Assembly (NCBI GenBank): GCA_964019135.1
Contig: OZ025255.1
Location: forward strand, 4,836,001-4,900,000
Origin: Arenicola marina
Lineage: Eukaryota; Annelida; Polychaeta; Arenicolidae
Length of the DNA stretch: 64,000 bases
Reading direction: 5' to 3'
The notes under the pieces are model-generated. The model was not told the origin of the DNA, searched no databases, and saw only the letters and a list, made by a program, of their open reading frames with translations. Position numbers and translations under genes: made by a program. Shown piece after piece: positions 39,401-53,682 of this stretch. The stretch's first letter is position 1. Each line of letters opens with the position of its first letter.

Positions 39401-42400
39401 GGTGTCACCGTCCTGACGTCAGTACTACAAGTACAATGTGTCACCGCCCTGACGTCAATACTACATGTACACTGTATCACCACCCTGACGTCAGTACTAC
39501 ATGTACACTGTGTCACCGCCCTGACGTCAGTACTACATGTACAATGTGTCACCGCCCTGACGTCAGTACTACATGTACAAGGTGTCACCGCCCTGACGTC
39601 AGTACTACATGTACACTGTGTCACCGCCCTGACGTCAGTACTGCATGTACACTGTGTCACCGCCCTGACGTCAGTACTACATGTACACTGTGTCACCGCC
39701 CTGACGTCAGTACTACATGTACAATGTGTCACCGCCCTGACGTCAGTACTACATGTACACACTGTCACCGCCCTGACGTCAGTACTACATGTACAATGCG
39801 TCACCGCCCTGACGTCAGTACTACATTTACACTGTGTCACCGCCTTAACGTCAGTACAATATGTACAATGTGTCACCGCCCTGACGTCAGTACTACATGT
39901 ACACTGTGTCACCGCCCTGACGTCAGCACTGCATGTACAACGTGTCATCGCCCCAACGTCAGAACTACATGTACAAGGTGTCACCGCCCTGTCGTCAGTA
40001 CTACATGTACAAGCTGTCACCGCCCTGACGTCAGTACTACATGTACACTGTGTCACCGCCCTGGCGTCAGTACTACATGTACAAGAAGTCACCGCCCTGA
40101 CGTCAGTACTACATGTACACAGTGTCATCGCCCTGACGTCAGTACTAAATGTACAATGTGTCGCCGCCCTGACGTCAGTACTACATGTACACTGTGTCAC
40201 CGCCCTGACGTCAGTACCACATGTACACTGTGTCACCGCCCTGACGTCAGTACTACATGTACAATGTGTCACCGCCCTGACGTCAGTACTACATGTACAC
40301 TGTGTCACCGCCCTGACGTCAGTACCACATGTACACTGTGTCACCGCCCTGACGTCAGTACTACATGTACAATGTGTCACCGCCCTGACGTCAGTACTAC
40401 ATGTACAATGTGTCACCGCCCTGACGTCAGTACTACATGTACACTGTGTCACCGCCCTGACGTCAGTACTACATGTACAATGTGCCACCGCCCTGACGTC
40501 AGTACTACATGTACAATGTGTCACCGCCCTGACGTCAGTACTACATGTACATTGTGTCACCGCCCTGACGTCAGTACTACATGTACACTGTGTCACCGCC
40601 CTGACGTCAGTACTACATGTACAATGTGTCACCGCCCTGACGTCAGTACTACATGTACACTGTGTCACCGCCCTGACGTCAGTACTACATGTACAATGTG
40701 TCACCGCCCTGACGTCAGTACCACATGTACACTGTGTCACCGCCCTGACGTCAGTACTACATGTACAATGTGTCACCGCCCTGACGTCAGTACTACATGT
40801 ACAATGTGTCGCCGCCCTGACGTCAGTACTACATGTACACTGTGTCACCGCCCTGACGTCAGTACCACATGTACACTGTGTCACCGCCCTGACGTCAGTA
40901 CTACATGTACAATGTGTCACCGCCCTGACGTCAGTACTACATGTACAATGTGCCACCGCCCTGACGTCAGTACTACATGTACACTGTGTCACCGCCCTGA
41001 CGTCAGTACTACATGTACAATGTGCCACCGCCCTGACGTCAGTACTACATGTACAATGTGTCACCGTCCTGACGTCAGTACTACATGTACATTGTGTCAC
41101 CGCCCTGACGTCAGTACTACATGTACACTGTGTCACCGCCCTGACGTCAGTACTACATGTACAATGTGTCACCGCCCTGACGTCAGTACTACATGTACAC
41201 TGTGTCACCGCCCTGACGTCAGTACTACATGTACAAGGTGTCACCGCCCTGACGTCAGTACTACATGTACACTGTGTCACCGCCCTGACGTCAGTACTGC
41301 ATGTACACTGTGTCACCGCCCTGACGTCAGTACTACATGTACACTGTGTCACCGCCCTGACGTCAGTACTACATGTACAATGTGTCACCGCCCTGACGTC
41401 AGTACTACATGTACACTCTGTCACCGCCCTAACGTCAGTACTACATGTACAATGCGTCACCGCCCTGACGTCAGTACTACATTTACACTGTGTCACCGCC
41501 TTGACGTCAGTACAATATGTACAATGTGTCACCGCCCTGACGTCAGTACTACATGTACACTGTGTCACCGCCCTGGCGTCAGTACTACATGTACAAGAAG
41601 TCACCGCCCTGACGTCAGTACTACATGTACACAGTGTCACCGCCCTGACGTCAGTACTACATGTACAATGTGTCGCCGCCCTGACGTCAGTACTACATGT
41701 ACACTGTGTCACCGCCCTGACGTCAGTACCACATGTACACTGTGTCACCGCCCTGACGTCAGTACTACATGTACAATGTGTCACCGCCCTGACGTCAGTA
41801 CTACATGTACAATGTGTCACCGCCCTGACGTCAGTACTACATGTACACTGTGTCACCGCCCTGACGTCAGTACTACATGTACAACGTGTCACCGCCCTGA
41901 CGTCAGTACTACATGTACACTGTGTCACCGCCCTGACGTCAGTACTACATGTACAATGTGTCACCGCCCTGACGTCAGTACTACATGTACAATGTGTCAC
42001 CGCCCTGACGTCAGTACTGCATGTGCAAAGTGTCACCGCCCTGACGTCAGTACTGCATGTAAACTGTGTCACCGCCCTGACGTCAGTACTACATGTACAC
42101 TGTGTCACCGCCCCGACGTCAGTACTACATGTACACTGTGTCACCGCCCTGACGTCAGTACTACATGTACACTGTGTCAACGCCCTGACGTCAGTACTAC
42201 ATGTACACTGTGTCACCGCCCTGACGTCAGTACTACATGTACAATGTGTCACCGCCCTGACGTCAGTACTATATGCACACTGTGTCACCGCCCTGACGTC
42301 AGTACTACATGTACACTGTGTCACCGCCCTGACGTCAGTACTACATGTACACTGTGTCACCGCCCTGACGTCAGTACTACATGTACACTGTGTCACCGCC

Positions 42401-42706
42401 CTCACGTCAGTACTACATGTACAATGTGTCACCGCCCTGATGTCAGTACTGCATGTACACTGTGTCACCGCCCTGATGTCAGTACTACATGCACTCTGTG
42501 TCACCGCCCTGACGTCAGTACTGTATGTACACTGTGTCACCGCCCTGACGTCAGTACTACATGTACAAGGTGCCACCGCCCTGTCGTCAGTACTACATGT
42601 ACACTGTGTCACCGCCCTGACGTCAGTACTATATGTACACTGTGTCACCGCCCTGACGTCAGTACTACATGTACAATGTGTCACCGCCCTGACGTCAGAC
42701 TACATG
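36444..42706. repeat. S25: composite 174-unit segment, longest in window
   Basis: 6,263 bp without an internal 35-bp unit. It reads T4 head, expansion (36.7-37.65 kb), T4 again from 37663, T3 tail near 39.07 kb, T4 from about 39.12 kb, a second expansion, and a T3 tail. The T3-tail to T4 passage near 39.12 kb lacks exactly 179 bp (four 36-bp units plus the 35-bp unit) relative to the S21/S22 junction, so two segments were fused by a deletion that removed the boundary. The expansion near 36.7-37.6 kb aligns with S28 at an offset of 10,365 bp. Confidence 0.8.
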
Positions 42707-45189
42707 TACAATGTGTCACCGTTATGACGTCAGTACTACATGTACAATGTGTCACCGCCCTGACGTCAGTACTACATGTACAACGTGTCACCGCCCTGAC
42801 GTCAGTACTACATGTACACTGTGTCACCGCCCTGACGTCAGTACTACATGTACAATGTGTCACCGCCCTGACGTCAGTACTACATGTACAATGTGTCACC
42901 GCCCTGACGTCAGTACTGCATGTACAAGGTGTCACCGCCCTGACGTCAGTACTACATGTACACTGTGTCACCGCCCTGCCGTCAGTACTACATGTACAAT
43001 GTGTCACCGCCCTGACGTCAGTACTACATGTACAATGTGTCACCGCCCTGACGTCAGTACTGCATGTACAAGGTGTCACCGCCCTGACGTCAGTACTACA
43101 TGTACAATGTGTCACCGCCCTGACGTCAATACTACATGTACACTGTATCACCACCCTGACGTCAGTACTACATGTACACTGTGTCACCGCCCTGACGTCA
43201 GTACTACATGTACAATGTGTCACCGCCCTGACGTCAGTACTACATGTACAAGGTGTCACCGCCCTGACGTCAGTACTACATGTACACTGTGTCACCGCCC
43301 TGACGTCAGTACTGCATGTACACTGTGTCACCGCCCTGACGTCAGTACTACATGTACACTGTGTCACCGCCCTGACGTCAGTACTACATGTACAATGTGT
43401 CACCGCCCTGACGTCAGTACTACATGTACACTGTGTCACCGCCCTGACGTCAGTACTACATGTACAATGCGTCACCGCCCTGACGTCAGTACTACATTTA
43501 CACTGTGTCACCGCCTTGACGTCAGTACAATATGTACAATGTGTCACCGCCCTGACGTCAGTACTACATGTACACTGTGTCACCGCCCTGACGTCAGTAC
43601 TGCATGTACAACATGTCATCGCCCCAACGTCAGTACTACATGTACAAGGTGTCACCGCCCTGTCGTCAGTACTACATGTACAAGCTGTCACCGCCCTGAC
43701 GTCAGTACTACATGTACACTGTGTCACCGCCCTGGCGTCAGTACTACATGTACAAGAAGTCACCGCCCTGACGTCAGTACTACATGTACACAGTGTCATC
43801 GCCCTGACGTCAGTACTACATGTACAATGTGTCGCCGCCCTGACGTCAGTACTACATGTACACTGTGTCACCGCCCTGACGTCAGTACCACATGTACACT
43901 GTGTCACCGCCCTGACGTCAGTACTACATGTACAATGTGTCACCGCCCTGACGTCAGTACTACATGTACAAGGTGTCACCGCCCTGGCGTCAGTACTACA
44001 TGTACAATGTGTCACCGCCCTGACGTCAGTACTACATGTACACTGTGTCACCGCCCTGACGTCAGTACTATATGCACACTGTGTCACCGCCCTGACGTCA
44101 GTACTACATGTACAATGTGTCACCGCCCTGACGTCAGTACTGCATGTACAAGGTGTCACCGCCTTGACGTCAGTACTACATGTACACTGTGTCACCGCCC
44201 TGACGTCAGTACTACATGTACACTGTGTCACCGCCCCGACGTCAGTACTACATGTACACTGTGTCACCGCCCTGACGTCAGTACTACATGTACACTGTGT
44301 CACCGCCCTGACGTCAGTACTATATGTACACTGTGTCACCGCCCTGACGTCAGTACTACATGTACACTGTGTCACCGCCCTGACGTTAGTACTATATGTA
44401 CACTGTGTCACCGCCCTGACGTCAGTACTACATGTACAATGTGTCACCGCCCTGACGTCAGTACTACATGTACACTGTGTCCCCGCCCTGACGTCAGTAC
44501 TACATGTACAATGTGTCACCGCCCTGACGTCAGTACTGCATGTACACTGTGTCACCGCCCTGACGTCAGTACTACATGTACACTGTGTCACCGCCCCGAC
44601 GTCAGTACTACATGTACACTGTGTCACCGCCCTGACGTCAGTACTACATGTACACTGTGTCAACGCCCTGACGTCAGTACTACATGTACACTGTGTCACC
44701 GCCCTGACGTCAGTACTACATGTACAATGTGTCACCGCCCTGACGTCAGTACTATATGCACACTGTGTCACCGCCCTGACGTCAGTACTACATGTACACT
44801 GTGTCACCGCCCTGACGTCAGTACTACATGTACACTGTGTCACCGCCCTGACGTCAGTACTACATGTACACTGTGTCACCGCCCTGACGTCAGTACTACA
44901 TGTACAATGTGTCACCGCCCTGATGTCAGTACTGCATGTACACTGTGTCACCGCCCTGATGTCAGTACTACATGTACTCTGTGTCACCGCCCTGACGTCA
45001 GTACTGTATGTACACTGTGTCACCGCCCTGACGTCAGTACTACATGTACAAGGTGTCACCGCCCTGACGTCAGTACTACATGTACACTGTGTCACCGCCC
45101 TGACGTCAGTACTATATGTACACTGTGTCACCGCCCTGACGTCAGTACTACATGTACAATGTGTCACCGCCCTGACGTCAGACTACATG
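42707..45189. repeat. S26: T1 fused to T2, 69 units, copy of S23
   Basis: Same length as S23 and 9,645 bp from it. It shares the GACGTTAGTAC and TGTCCCCGCC variants. A private change ACAACATGTCATC at about 43609 replaces ACAACGTGTCATC. Confidence 0.85.
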
Positions 45190-46088
45190 TACAATGTGTC
45201 ACCGCTATGACGTCAGTACTACATGTACAATGTGTCACCGCCCTGACGTCAGTACTACATGTACAACGTGTCACCGCCCTGACGTCAGTACTACATGTAC
45301 ACTGTGTCACCGCCCCGACGTCAGTACTACATGTACAATGTGTCACCGCCCTGACGTCAGTACTACATGTACACTGTGTCACCGCCCTGACGTCAGTACT
45401 GCATGTACAAGGTGTCACCGCCCTGACGTCAGTACTGCATGTACACTGTGTCACCGCCCTGACGTCAGTACTACATGTACACTGTGTCACCGCCCCGACG
45501 TCAGTACTACATGTACACTGTGTCACCGCCCTGACGTCAGTACTACATGTACACTGTGTCAACGCCCTGACGTCAGTACTACATGTACACTGTGTCACCG
45601 CCCTGACGTCAGTACTACATGTACAATGTGTCACCGCCCTGACGTCAGTACTATATGCACACTGTGTCACCGCCCTGACGTCAGTACTACATGTACACTG
45701 TGTCACCGCCCTGACGTCAGTACTACATGTACACTGTGTCACCGCCCTGACGTCAGTACTACATGTACACTGTGTCACCGCCCTCACGTCAGTACTACAT
45801 GTACAATGTGTCACCGCCCTGATGTCAGTACTGCATGTACACTGTGTCACCGCCCTGATGTCAGTACTACATGCACTCTGTGTCACCGCCCTGACGTCAG
45901 TACTGTATGTACACTGTGTCACCGCCCTGACGTCAGTACTACATGTACAAGGTGCCACCGCCCTGTCGTCAGTACTACATGTACACTGTGTCACCGCCCT
46001 GACGTCAGTACTATATGTACACTGTGTCACCGCCCTGACGTCAGTACTACATGTACAATGTGTCACCGCCCTGACGTCAGACTACATG
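45190..46088. repeat. S27: T3 segment, 25 units
   Basis: 899 bp, a copy of S24 with minor changes. One is a CCCCGACG unit at about 45313. Another is CCCTCACGTCAG at about 45781, which is also seen in S22 and S25. Confidence 0.85.
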
Positions 46089-49000
46089 TACAATGTGTCA
46101 CCGCTATGACGTCAGTACTACATGTACAATGTGTCACCGCCCTGACGTCAGTACTACATGTACAACGTGTCACCGCCCTGACGTCAGTACTACATGTACA
46201 CTGTGTCACCGCCCTGACGTCAGTACTACATGTACAATGTGTCACCGCCCTGACGTCAGTCCTACATGTACAATGTGTCACCGCCCTGACGTCAGTACTG
46301 CATGTACAAGGTGTCACCGCCCTGACGTCAGTACTACATGTACACTGTGTCACCGCCCTGACGTCAGTACTACATGTACAATGTGTCACCGCCCTGACGT
46401 CAGTACTACATGTACAATGTGTCACCGCCCTGACGTCAGTACTGCATGTACAAGGTGTCACCGTCCTGACGTCAGTACTACATGTACAATGTGTCACCGC
46501 CCTGACGTCAATACTACATGTACACTGTATCACCACCCTGACGTCAGTACTACATGTACACTGTGTCACCGCCCTGACGTCAGTACTACATGTACAATGT
46601 GTCACCGCCCTGACGTCAGTACTACATGTACAAGGTGTCACCGCCCTGACGTCAGTACTACATGTACACTGTGTCACCGCCCTGACGTCAGTACTGCATG
46701 TACACTGTGTCACCGCCCTGACGTCAGTACTACATGTACACTGTGTCACCGCCCTGACGTCAGTACTACATGTACAATGTGTCACCGCCCTGACGTCAGT
46801 ACTACATGTACACACTGTCACCGCCCTGACGTCAGTACTACATGTACAATGCGTCACCGCCCTGACGTCAGTACTACATTTACACTGTGTCACCGCCTTA
46901 ACGTCAGTACAATATGTACAATGTGTCACCGCCCTGACGTCAGTACTACATGTACACTGTGTCACCGCCCTGACGTCAGTACTGCATGTACAACGTGTCA
47001 TCGCCCCAACGTCAGTACTACATGTACAAGGTGTCACCGCCCTGTCGTCAGTACTACATGTACAAGCTGTCACCGCCCTGACGTCAGTACTACATGTACA
47101 CTGTGTCACCGCCCTGGCGTCAGTACTACATGTACAAGAAGTCACCGCCCTGACGTCAGTACTACATGTACACAGTGTCATCGCCCTGACGTCAGTACTA
47201 AATGTACAATGTGTCGCCGCCCTGACGTCAGTACTACATGTACACTGTGTCACCGCCCTGACGTCAGTACCACATGTACACTGTGTCACCGCCCTGACGT
47301 CAGTACTACATGTACAATGTGTCACCGCCCTGACGTCAGTACTACATGTACACTGTGTCACCGCCCTGACGTCAGTACCACATGTACACTGTGTCACCGC
47401 CCTGACGTCAGTACTACATGTACAATGTGTCACCGCCCTGACGTCAGTACTACATGTACAATGTGTCACCGCCCGGACGTCAGTACTACATGTACACTGT
47501 GTCACCGCCCTGACGTCAGTACTACATGTACAATGTGCCACCGCCCTGACGTCAGTACTACATGTACAATGTGTCACCGCCCTGACGTCAGTACTACATG
47601 TACATTGTGTCACCGCCCTGACGTCAGTACTACATGTACACTGTGTCACCGCCCTGACGTCAGTACTACATGTACAATGTGTCACCGCCCTGACGTCAGT
47701 ACTACATGTACACTGTGTCACCGCCCTGACGTCAGTACTACATGTACAATGTGTCACCGCCCTGACGTCAGTACCACATGTACACTGTGTCACCGCCCTG
47801 ACGTCAGTACTACATGTACAATGTGTCACCGCCCTGACGTCAGTACTACATGTACAATGTGTCGCCGCCCTGACGTCAGTACTACATGTACACTGTGTCA
47901 CCGCCCTGACGTCAGTACCACATGTACACTGTGTCACCGCCCTGACGTCAGTACTACATGTACAATGTGTCACCGCCCTGACGTCAGTACTACATGTACA
48001 ATGTGCCACCGCCCTGACGTCAGTACTACATGTACACTGTGTCACCGCCCTGACGTCAGTACTACATGTACAATGTGCCACCGCCCTGACGTCAGTACTA
48101 CATGTACAATGTGTCACCGTCCTGACGTCAGTACTACATGTACATTGTGTCACCGCCCTGACGTCAGTACTACATGTACACTGTGTCACCGCCCTGACGT
48201 CAGTACTACATGTACAATGTGTCACCGCCCTGACGTCAGTACTACATGTACACTGTGTCACCGCCCTGACGTCAGTACTACATGTACAAGGTGTCACCGC
48301 CCTGACGTCAGTACTACATGTACACTGTGTCACCGCCCTGACGTCAGTACTGCATGTACACTGTGTCACCGCCCTGACGTCAGTACTACATGTACACTGT
48401 GTCACCGCCCTGACGTCAGTACTACATGTACAATGTGTCACCGCCCTGACGTCAGTACTACATGTACACTCTGTCACCGCCCTAACGTCAGTACTACATG
48501 TACAATGCGTCACCGCCCTGACGTCAGTACTACATTTACACTGTGTCACCGCCTTGACGTCAGTACAATATGTACAATGTGTCACCGCCCTGACGTCAGT
48601 ACTACATGTACACTGTGTCACCGCCCTGGCGTCAGTACTACATGTACAAGAAGTCACCGCCCTGACGTCAGTACTACATGTACACAGTGTCACCGCCCTG
48701 ACGTCAGTACTACATGTACAATGTGTCGCCGCCCTGACGTCAGTACTACATGTACACTGTGTCACCGCCCTGACGTCAGTACCACATGTACACTGTGTCA
48801 CCGCCCTGACGTCAGTACTACATGTACAATGTGTCACCGCCCTGACGTCAGTACTACATGTACAATGTGTCACCGCCCTGACGTCAGTACTACATGTACA
48901 CTGTGTCACCGCCCTGACGTCAGTACTACATGTACAATGTGCCACCGCCCTGACGTCAGTACTACATGTACAATGTGTCACCGCCCTGACGTCAGTACTA

Positions 49001-49975
49001 CATGTACATTGTGTCACCGCCCTGACGTCAGTACTACATGTACACTGTGTCACCGCCCTGACGTCAGTACTACATGTACAATGTGTCACCGCCCTGACGT
49101 CAGTACTACATGTACACTGTGTCACCGCCCTGACGTCAGTACTACATGTACAATGTGTCACCGCCCTGACGTCAGTACCACATGTACACTGTGTCACCGC
49201 CCTGACGTCAGTACTACATGTACAATGTGTCACCGCCCTGACGTCAGTACTACATGTACACTGTGTCACCGCCCTGACGTCAGTACTACATGTACAATGT
49301 GTCACCGCCCTGACGTCAGTACTACATGTACACTGTGTCACCGCCCTGACGTCAGTACTACATGTACACTGTGTCACCGCCCTGACGTCAGTACTACATG
49401 TACACTGTGTCACCGCCCTGACGTCAGTACTACATGTACAAGGTGTCACCGCCCTGACGTCAGTACTACATGTACACTGTGTCACCGCCTTGACGTCAGT
49501 ACTACATGTACACTGTGTCACCGCCCTGACGTCAGTACTACATGTACAAGTTGTCACCGACCTGACGTCAGTACTACATGTACACTGTGTCACCGCCCTG
49601 ACGTCAGTACTACATGTACAAGGTGTCACCGCCCTGACGTCAGTACTACATGTACACTGTGTCACCGCCTTGACGTCAGTACTACATGTACACTGTGTCA
49701 CCGCCCTGACGTCAGTACTACATGTACAATGTGTCACCGCCCTGACGTCAGTACCACATGTACACTGTGTCACCGCCCTGACGTCAGTACTACATGTACA
49801 CTGTGTCAAAGCCCTGGCGTCAGTACTACATGTACACTGTGTCACCGCCCTGACGTCAGTACTACATGTACAAGGTGTCACCGCCCCGACGTCAGTACTA
49901 CATGTGCAAGATGTCACCGCCCTGATGTCAGTACTACATGTACACTGTGTCACCGCCCTGACGTCAGACTACATG
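46089..49975. repeat. S28: extended T4 with T1 tail, 108 units
   Basis: It has a T4 head and body, then the same expansion as S22 (ACATTG units at 47601 and 48141, 540 bp apart, and a third at 49005). CCTTGACG and TTGTCACCGACCTG units follow near 49.5 kb, and it ends with the T1 tail TGTGCAAGATGTC (about 49902). It is therefore followed by a T2 head, as the order rule predicts. Confidence 0.8.
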
Positions 49976-52900
49976 TACAATGTGTCACCGCTATGACGTC
50001 AGTACTACATGTACAATGTGTCACCGCCCTGACGTCAGTACTACATGTACAAGGTGTCACCGCCCTGGCGTCAGTACTACATGTACAATGTGTCACCGCC
50101 CTGACGTCAGTACTACATGTACAATGTGTCACCGCCCTGACGTCAGTACTACATGTACAATGTGTCACCGCCCTGACGTCAGTACTGCATGTACAAGGTG
50201 TCACCGCCTTGACGTCAGTACTACATGTACACTGTGTCACCGCCCTGACGTCAGTACTACATGTACACTGTGTCACCGCCCCGACGTCAGTACTACATGT
50301 ACACTGTGTCACCGCCCTGACGTCAGTACTACATGTACACTGTGTCACCGCCCTGACGTCAGTACTATATGTACACTGTGTCACCGCCCTGACGTCAGTA
50401 CTACATGTACACTGTGTCACCGCCCTGACGTCAGTACTATATGTACACTGTGTCACCGCCCTGACGTCAGTACTACATGTACACTGTGTCACCGCCCTGA
50501 CGTCAGTACTACATGTACACTGTGTCACCGCCCCGACGTCAGTACTACATGTACACTGTGTCACCGCCCTGACGTCAGTACTGCATGTACACTGTGTCAC
50601 CGCCCTGACGTCAGTACTACATGTACACTGTGTGACCGCCCCGACGTCAGTACTACATGTACACTGTGTCACCGCCCTGACGTCAGTACTACATGTACAC
50701 TGTGTCAACGCCCTGACGTCAGTACTACATGTACACTGTGTCACCGCCCTGACGTCAGTACTACATGTACACTGTGTCACCGCCCTGACGTCAGTACTAT
50801 ATGCACACTGTGTCACCGCCCTGACGTCAGTACTACATGTACACTGTGTCACCGCCCTGACGTCAGTACTACATGTACACTGTGTCAACGCCCTGACGTC
50901 AGTACTACATGTACACTGTGTCACCGCCCTGACGTCAGTACTACATGTACAATGTGTCACCGCCCTGACGTCAGTACTACATGTACACTGTGTCAACCCC
51001 CTGACGTCAGTACTACATGTACACTGTGTCACCGCCCTGACGTCAGTACTACATGTACACTGTGTCACCGCCCTGACGTCAGTACTACATGTACAAGTTG
51101 TCACCGACCTGACGTCAGTACTACATGTACACTGTGTCACCGCCCTGACGTCAGTACTACATGTACAATGTGTCACAGCCCTGACGTCAGTACTACATGT
51201 ACAAGGTGTCACCGCCCTGACGTCAGTACTACATGTACACTGTGTCACCGCCCTGACGTCAGTACTACATGTACAATGTGTCACAGCCCTGACGTCAGTA
51301 CTACATGTACAAGGTGTCACCGCCCTGACGTCAGTACTACATGTACACTGTGTCACCGCCCTGGCGTCAGTACTACATGTACACTGTGTCACCGCCCTGA
51401 CGTCAGTACTACATGTACACTGTGTCACCGCCCTGACGTCAGTACTACATGTACAAGTTGTCACCGACCTGACGTCAGTACTACATGTACACTGTGTCAC
51501 CGCCCTGACGTCAGTACTACATGTACAATGTGTCACAGCCCGGACGTCAGTACTACATGTACAAGTTGTCACCGACCTGACGTCAGTACTACATGTACAC
51601 TGTGTCACGGCCCTGACGTCAGTACTACATGTACACTGTGTCACCGCCCTGACGTCAGTACTACATGTACACTGTGTCACCGCCCTGACGTCAGTACTAC
51701 ATGTACACTGTGTCACCGCCTGGACGTCAGTACTACATGTACACTGTGTCACCGCCCTGGCGTCAGTACTACATGTACAATGTGTCACCGCCCTGGCGTC
51801 AGTACTACATGTACACTGTGTCACCGCCCTGACGTCAGTACTACATGTACACTGTGTCACCGCCCTGACGTCAGTACTACATGTACAAGTTGTCACCGAC
51901 CTGACGTCAGTACTACATGTACACTGTGTCACCGCCCTGACGTCAGTACTACATGTACAATGTGTCACAGCCCTGACGTCAGTACTACATGTACAAGGTG
52001 TCACCGCCCTGACGTCAGTACTACATGTACACTGTGTCACCGCCCTGACGTCAGTACTACATGTACAATGTGTCACAGCCCTGACGTCAGTACTACATGT
52101 ACAAGGTGTCACCGCCCTGACGTCAGTACTACATGTACACTGTGTCACCGCCCTGGCGTCAGTACTACATGTACACTGTGTCACCGCCCTGACGTCAGTA
52201 CTACATGTACACTGTGTCACCGCCTGGACGTCAGTACTACATGTACACTGTGTCACCGCCCTGGCGTCAGTACTACATGTACAATGTGTCACCGCCCTGG
52301 CGTCAGTACTACATGTACACTGTGTCACCGCCCTGGCGTCAGTACTACATGTACACTGTGTCACCGCCCTGACGTCAGTACTACATGTACACTGTGTCAC
52401 CGCCCTGACGTCAGTACTACATGTACACTGTGTCACCGCCCTGGCGTCAGTACTACATGTACACTGTGTCACCGCCCTGGCGTCAGTACTACATGTACAA
52501 GTTGTCACCGACCTGACGTCAGTACTACATGTACACTGTGTCACCGCCCTGGCGTCAGTACTACATGTACACTGTGTCACCGCCCTGGCGTCAGTACAAC
52601 ATGTACACTGTGTCACCGCCCTGGCGTCAGTACTACATGTACAAGTTGTCACCGACCTGACGTCAGTACTGCATGTACACTGTGTCACCGCCCTGACGTC
52701 AGTACTACATGTACAATGTGTCACCGCCCTGACGTCAGTACTACATGTACACTGTGTCACAGCCCTGACGTCAGTACTACATGTACAAGGTGTCACCGCC
52801 CCGACGTCAGTACTACATGTGCAAGATGTCACCGCCCTGACGTCAGTACTACATGTACACTGTGTCACCGCCCTGGCGTCAGTACTACATGTACACTGTG

Positions 52901-53682
52901 TCACCGCCCTGACGTCAGTACTACATGTACACTGTGTCACCGCCCTGACGTCAGTACTACATGTACACTGTATCACCGCCCTGACGTCAGTACTACATGT
53001 ACACTGTGTCACCGCCCTGACGTCAGTACTACATGTACACTGTGTCACCGCCCTGGCGTCAGTACTACATGTACACTGTGTCACCGCCCTGACGTCAGTA
53101 CTACATATACAAGGTGTCACAGCCCTGGCGTCGGTACTACATGTACACTGTGTCACCGCCCTGACGTCAGTACTACATGTACAACGTGTCACCGCCCTGA
53201 CGTCAGTACTACATGTACAATGTGTCACCGCCCTGACGTCAGTACTACATGTACAATGTGTCACCGCCCTGACGTCAGTACTATATGCACACTGTGTCAC
53301 CGCCCTGACGTCAGTACTACATGTACACTGTGTCACCGCCCTGGCGTCAGTACTACATGTACACTGTGTCACCGCCCTGGCGTCAGTACTACATGTACAC
53401 TGTGTCACCGCCCTGACGTCAGTACTACATGTACACTGTGTCACAGCCCTGACGTCAGTACTACATGTACAATGTGTCACCGCCCTGACGTCAGTACTAC
53501 ATGTACACTGTGTCAAAGCCCTGGCGTCAGTACTACATGTACACTGTGTCACCGCCCTGACGTCAGTACTACATGTACAAGGTGTCACCGCCCCGACGTC
53601 AGTACTACATGTGCAAGATGTCACCGCCCTGATGTCAGTACTACATGTACACTGTGTCACCGCCCTGACGTCAGACTACATG
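49976..53682. repeat. S29: T2 head, T5 block, T1 tail, 103 units
   Basis: It is T2 up to about 51.0 kb, then a T5 block of CACAGCCCTG, TTGTCACCGACCTG, TGGCGTCAG and CGCCTGGACG units. The block has a 108-bp period (51171 and 51279) nested in a 792-bp period (51171 and 51963). It ends in a T1 tail. A private GGCGTCGGTAC lies at about 53127. Confidence 0.8.

Larger units (their letters stand above)
27839..48020. repeat. Tandem duplication, period about 9.65-9.82 kb, two copies
   Basis: Copy 1 is about 27.84-37.65 kb and copy 2 about 37.66-48.0 kb. The offset is 9,824 bp from 27839 to the T3 tail at 29251, then 9,645 bp through S22 to S24 (measured at GTCCTACATG 29561/39206 and at the starts of S23, S24 and S25). 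In the S25/S28 expansion it is 10,365 bp (GCCCGGACG 37106/47471). The changes correspond to a 179-bp loss in copy 2 and a net 720-bp (20-unit) difference between S25 and S28. Confidence 0.8.

Noticed and set aside
36448-45210. Giant protein-coding gene of 12-residue cysteine-rich repeats (longest frame 2,920 codons)
   Set aside because: The frames overlap on both strands, switch frame at every 35-bp unit, have no promoter, splice or unique terminal domain, and show many amino-acid-changing variants with no clear bias to silent changes. They follow from a unit length divisible by three.
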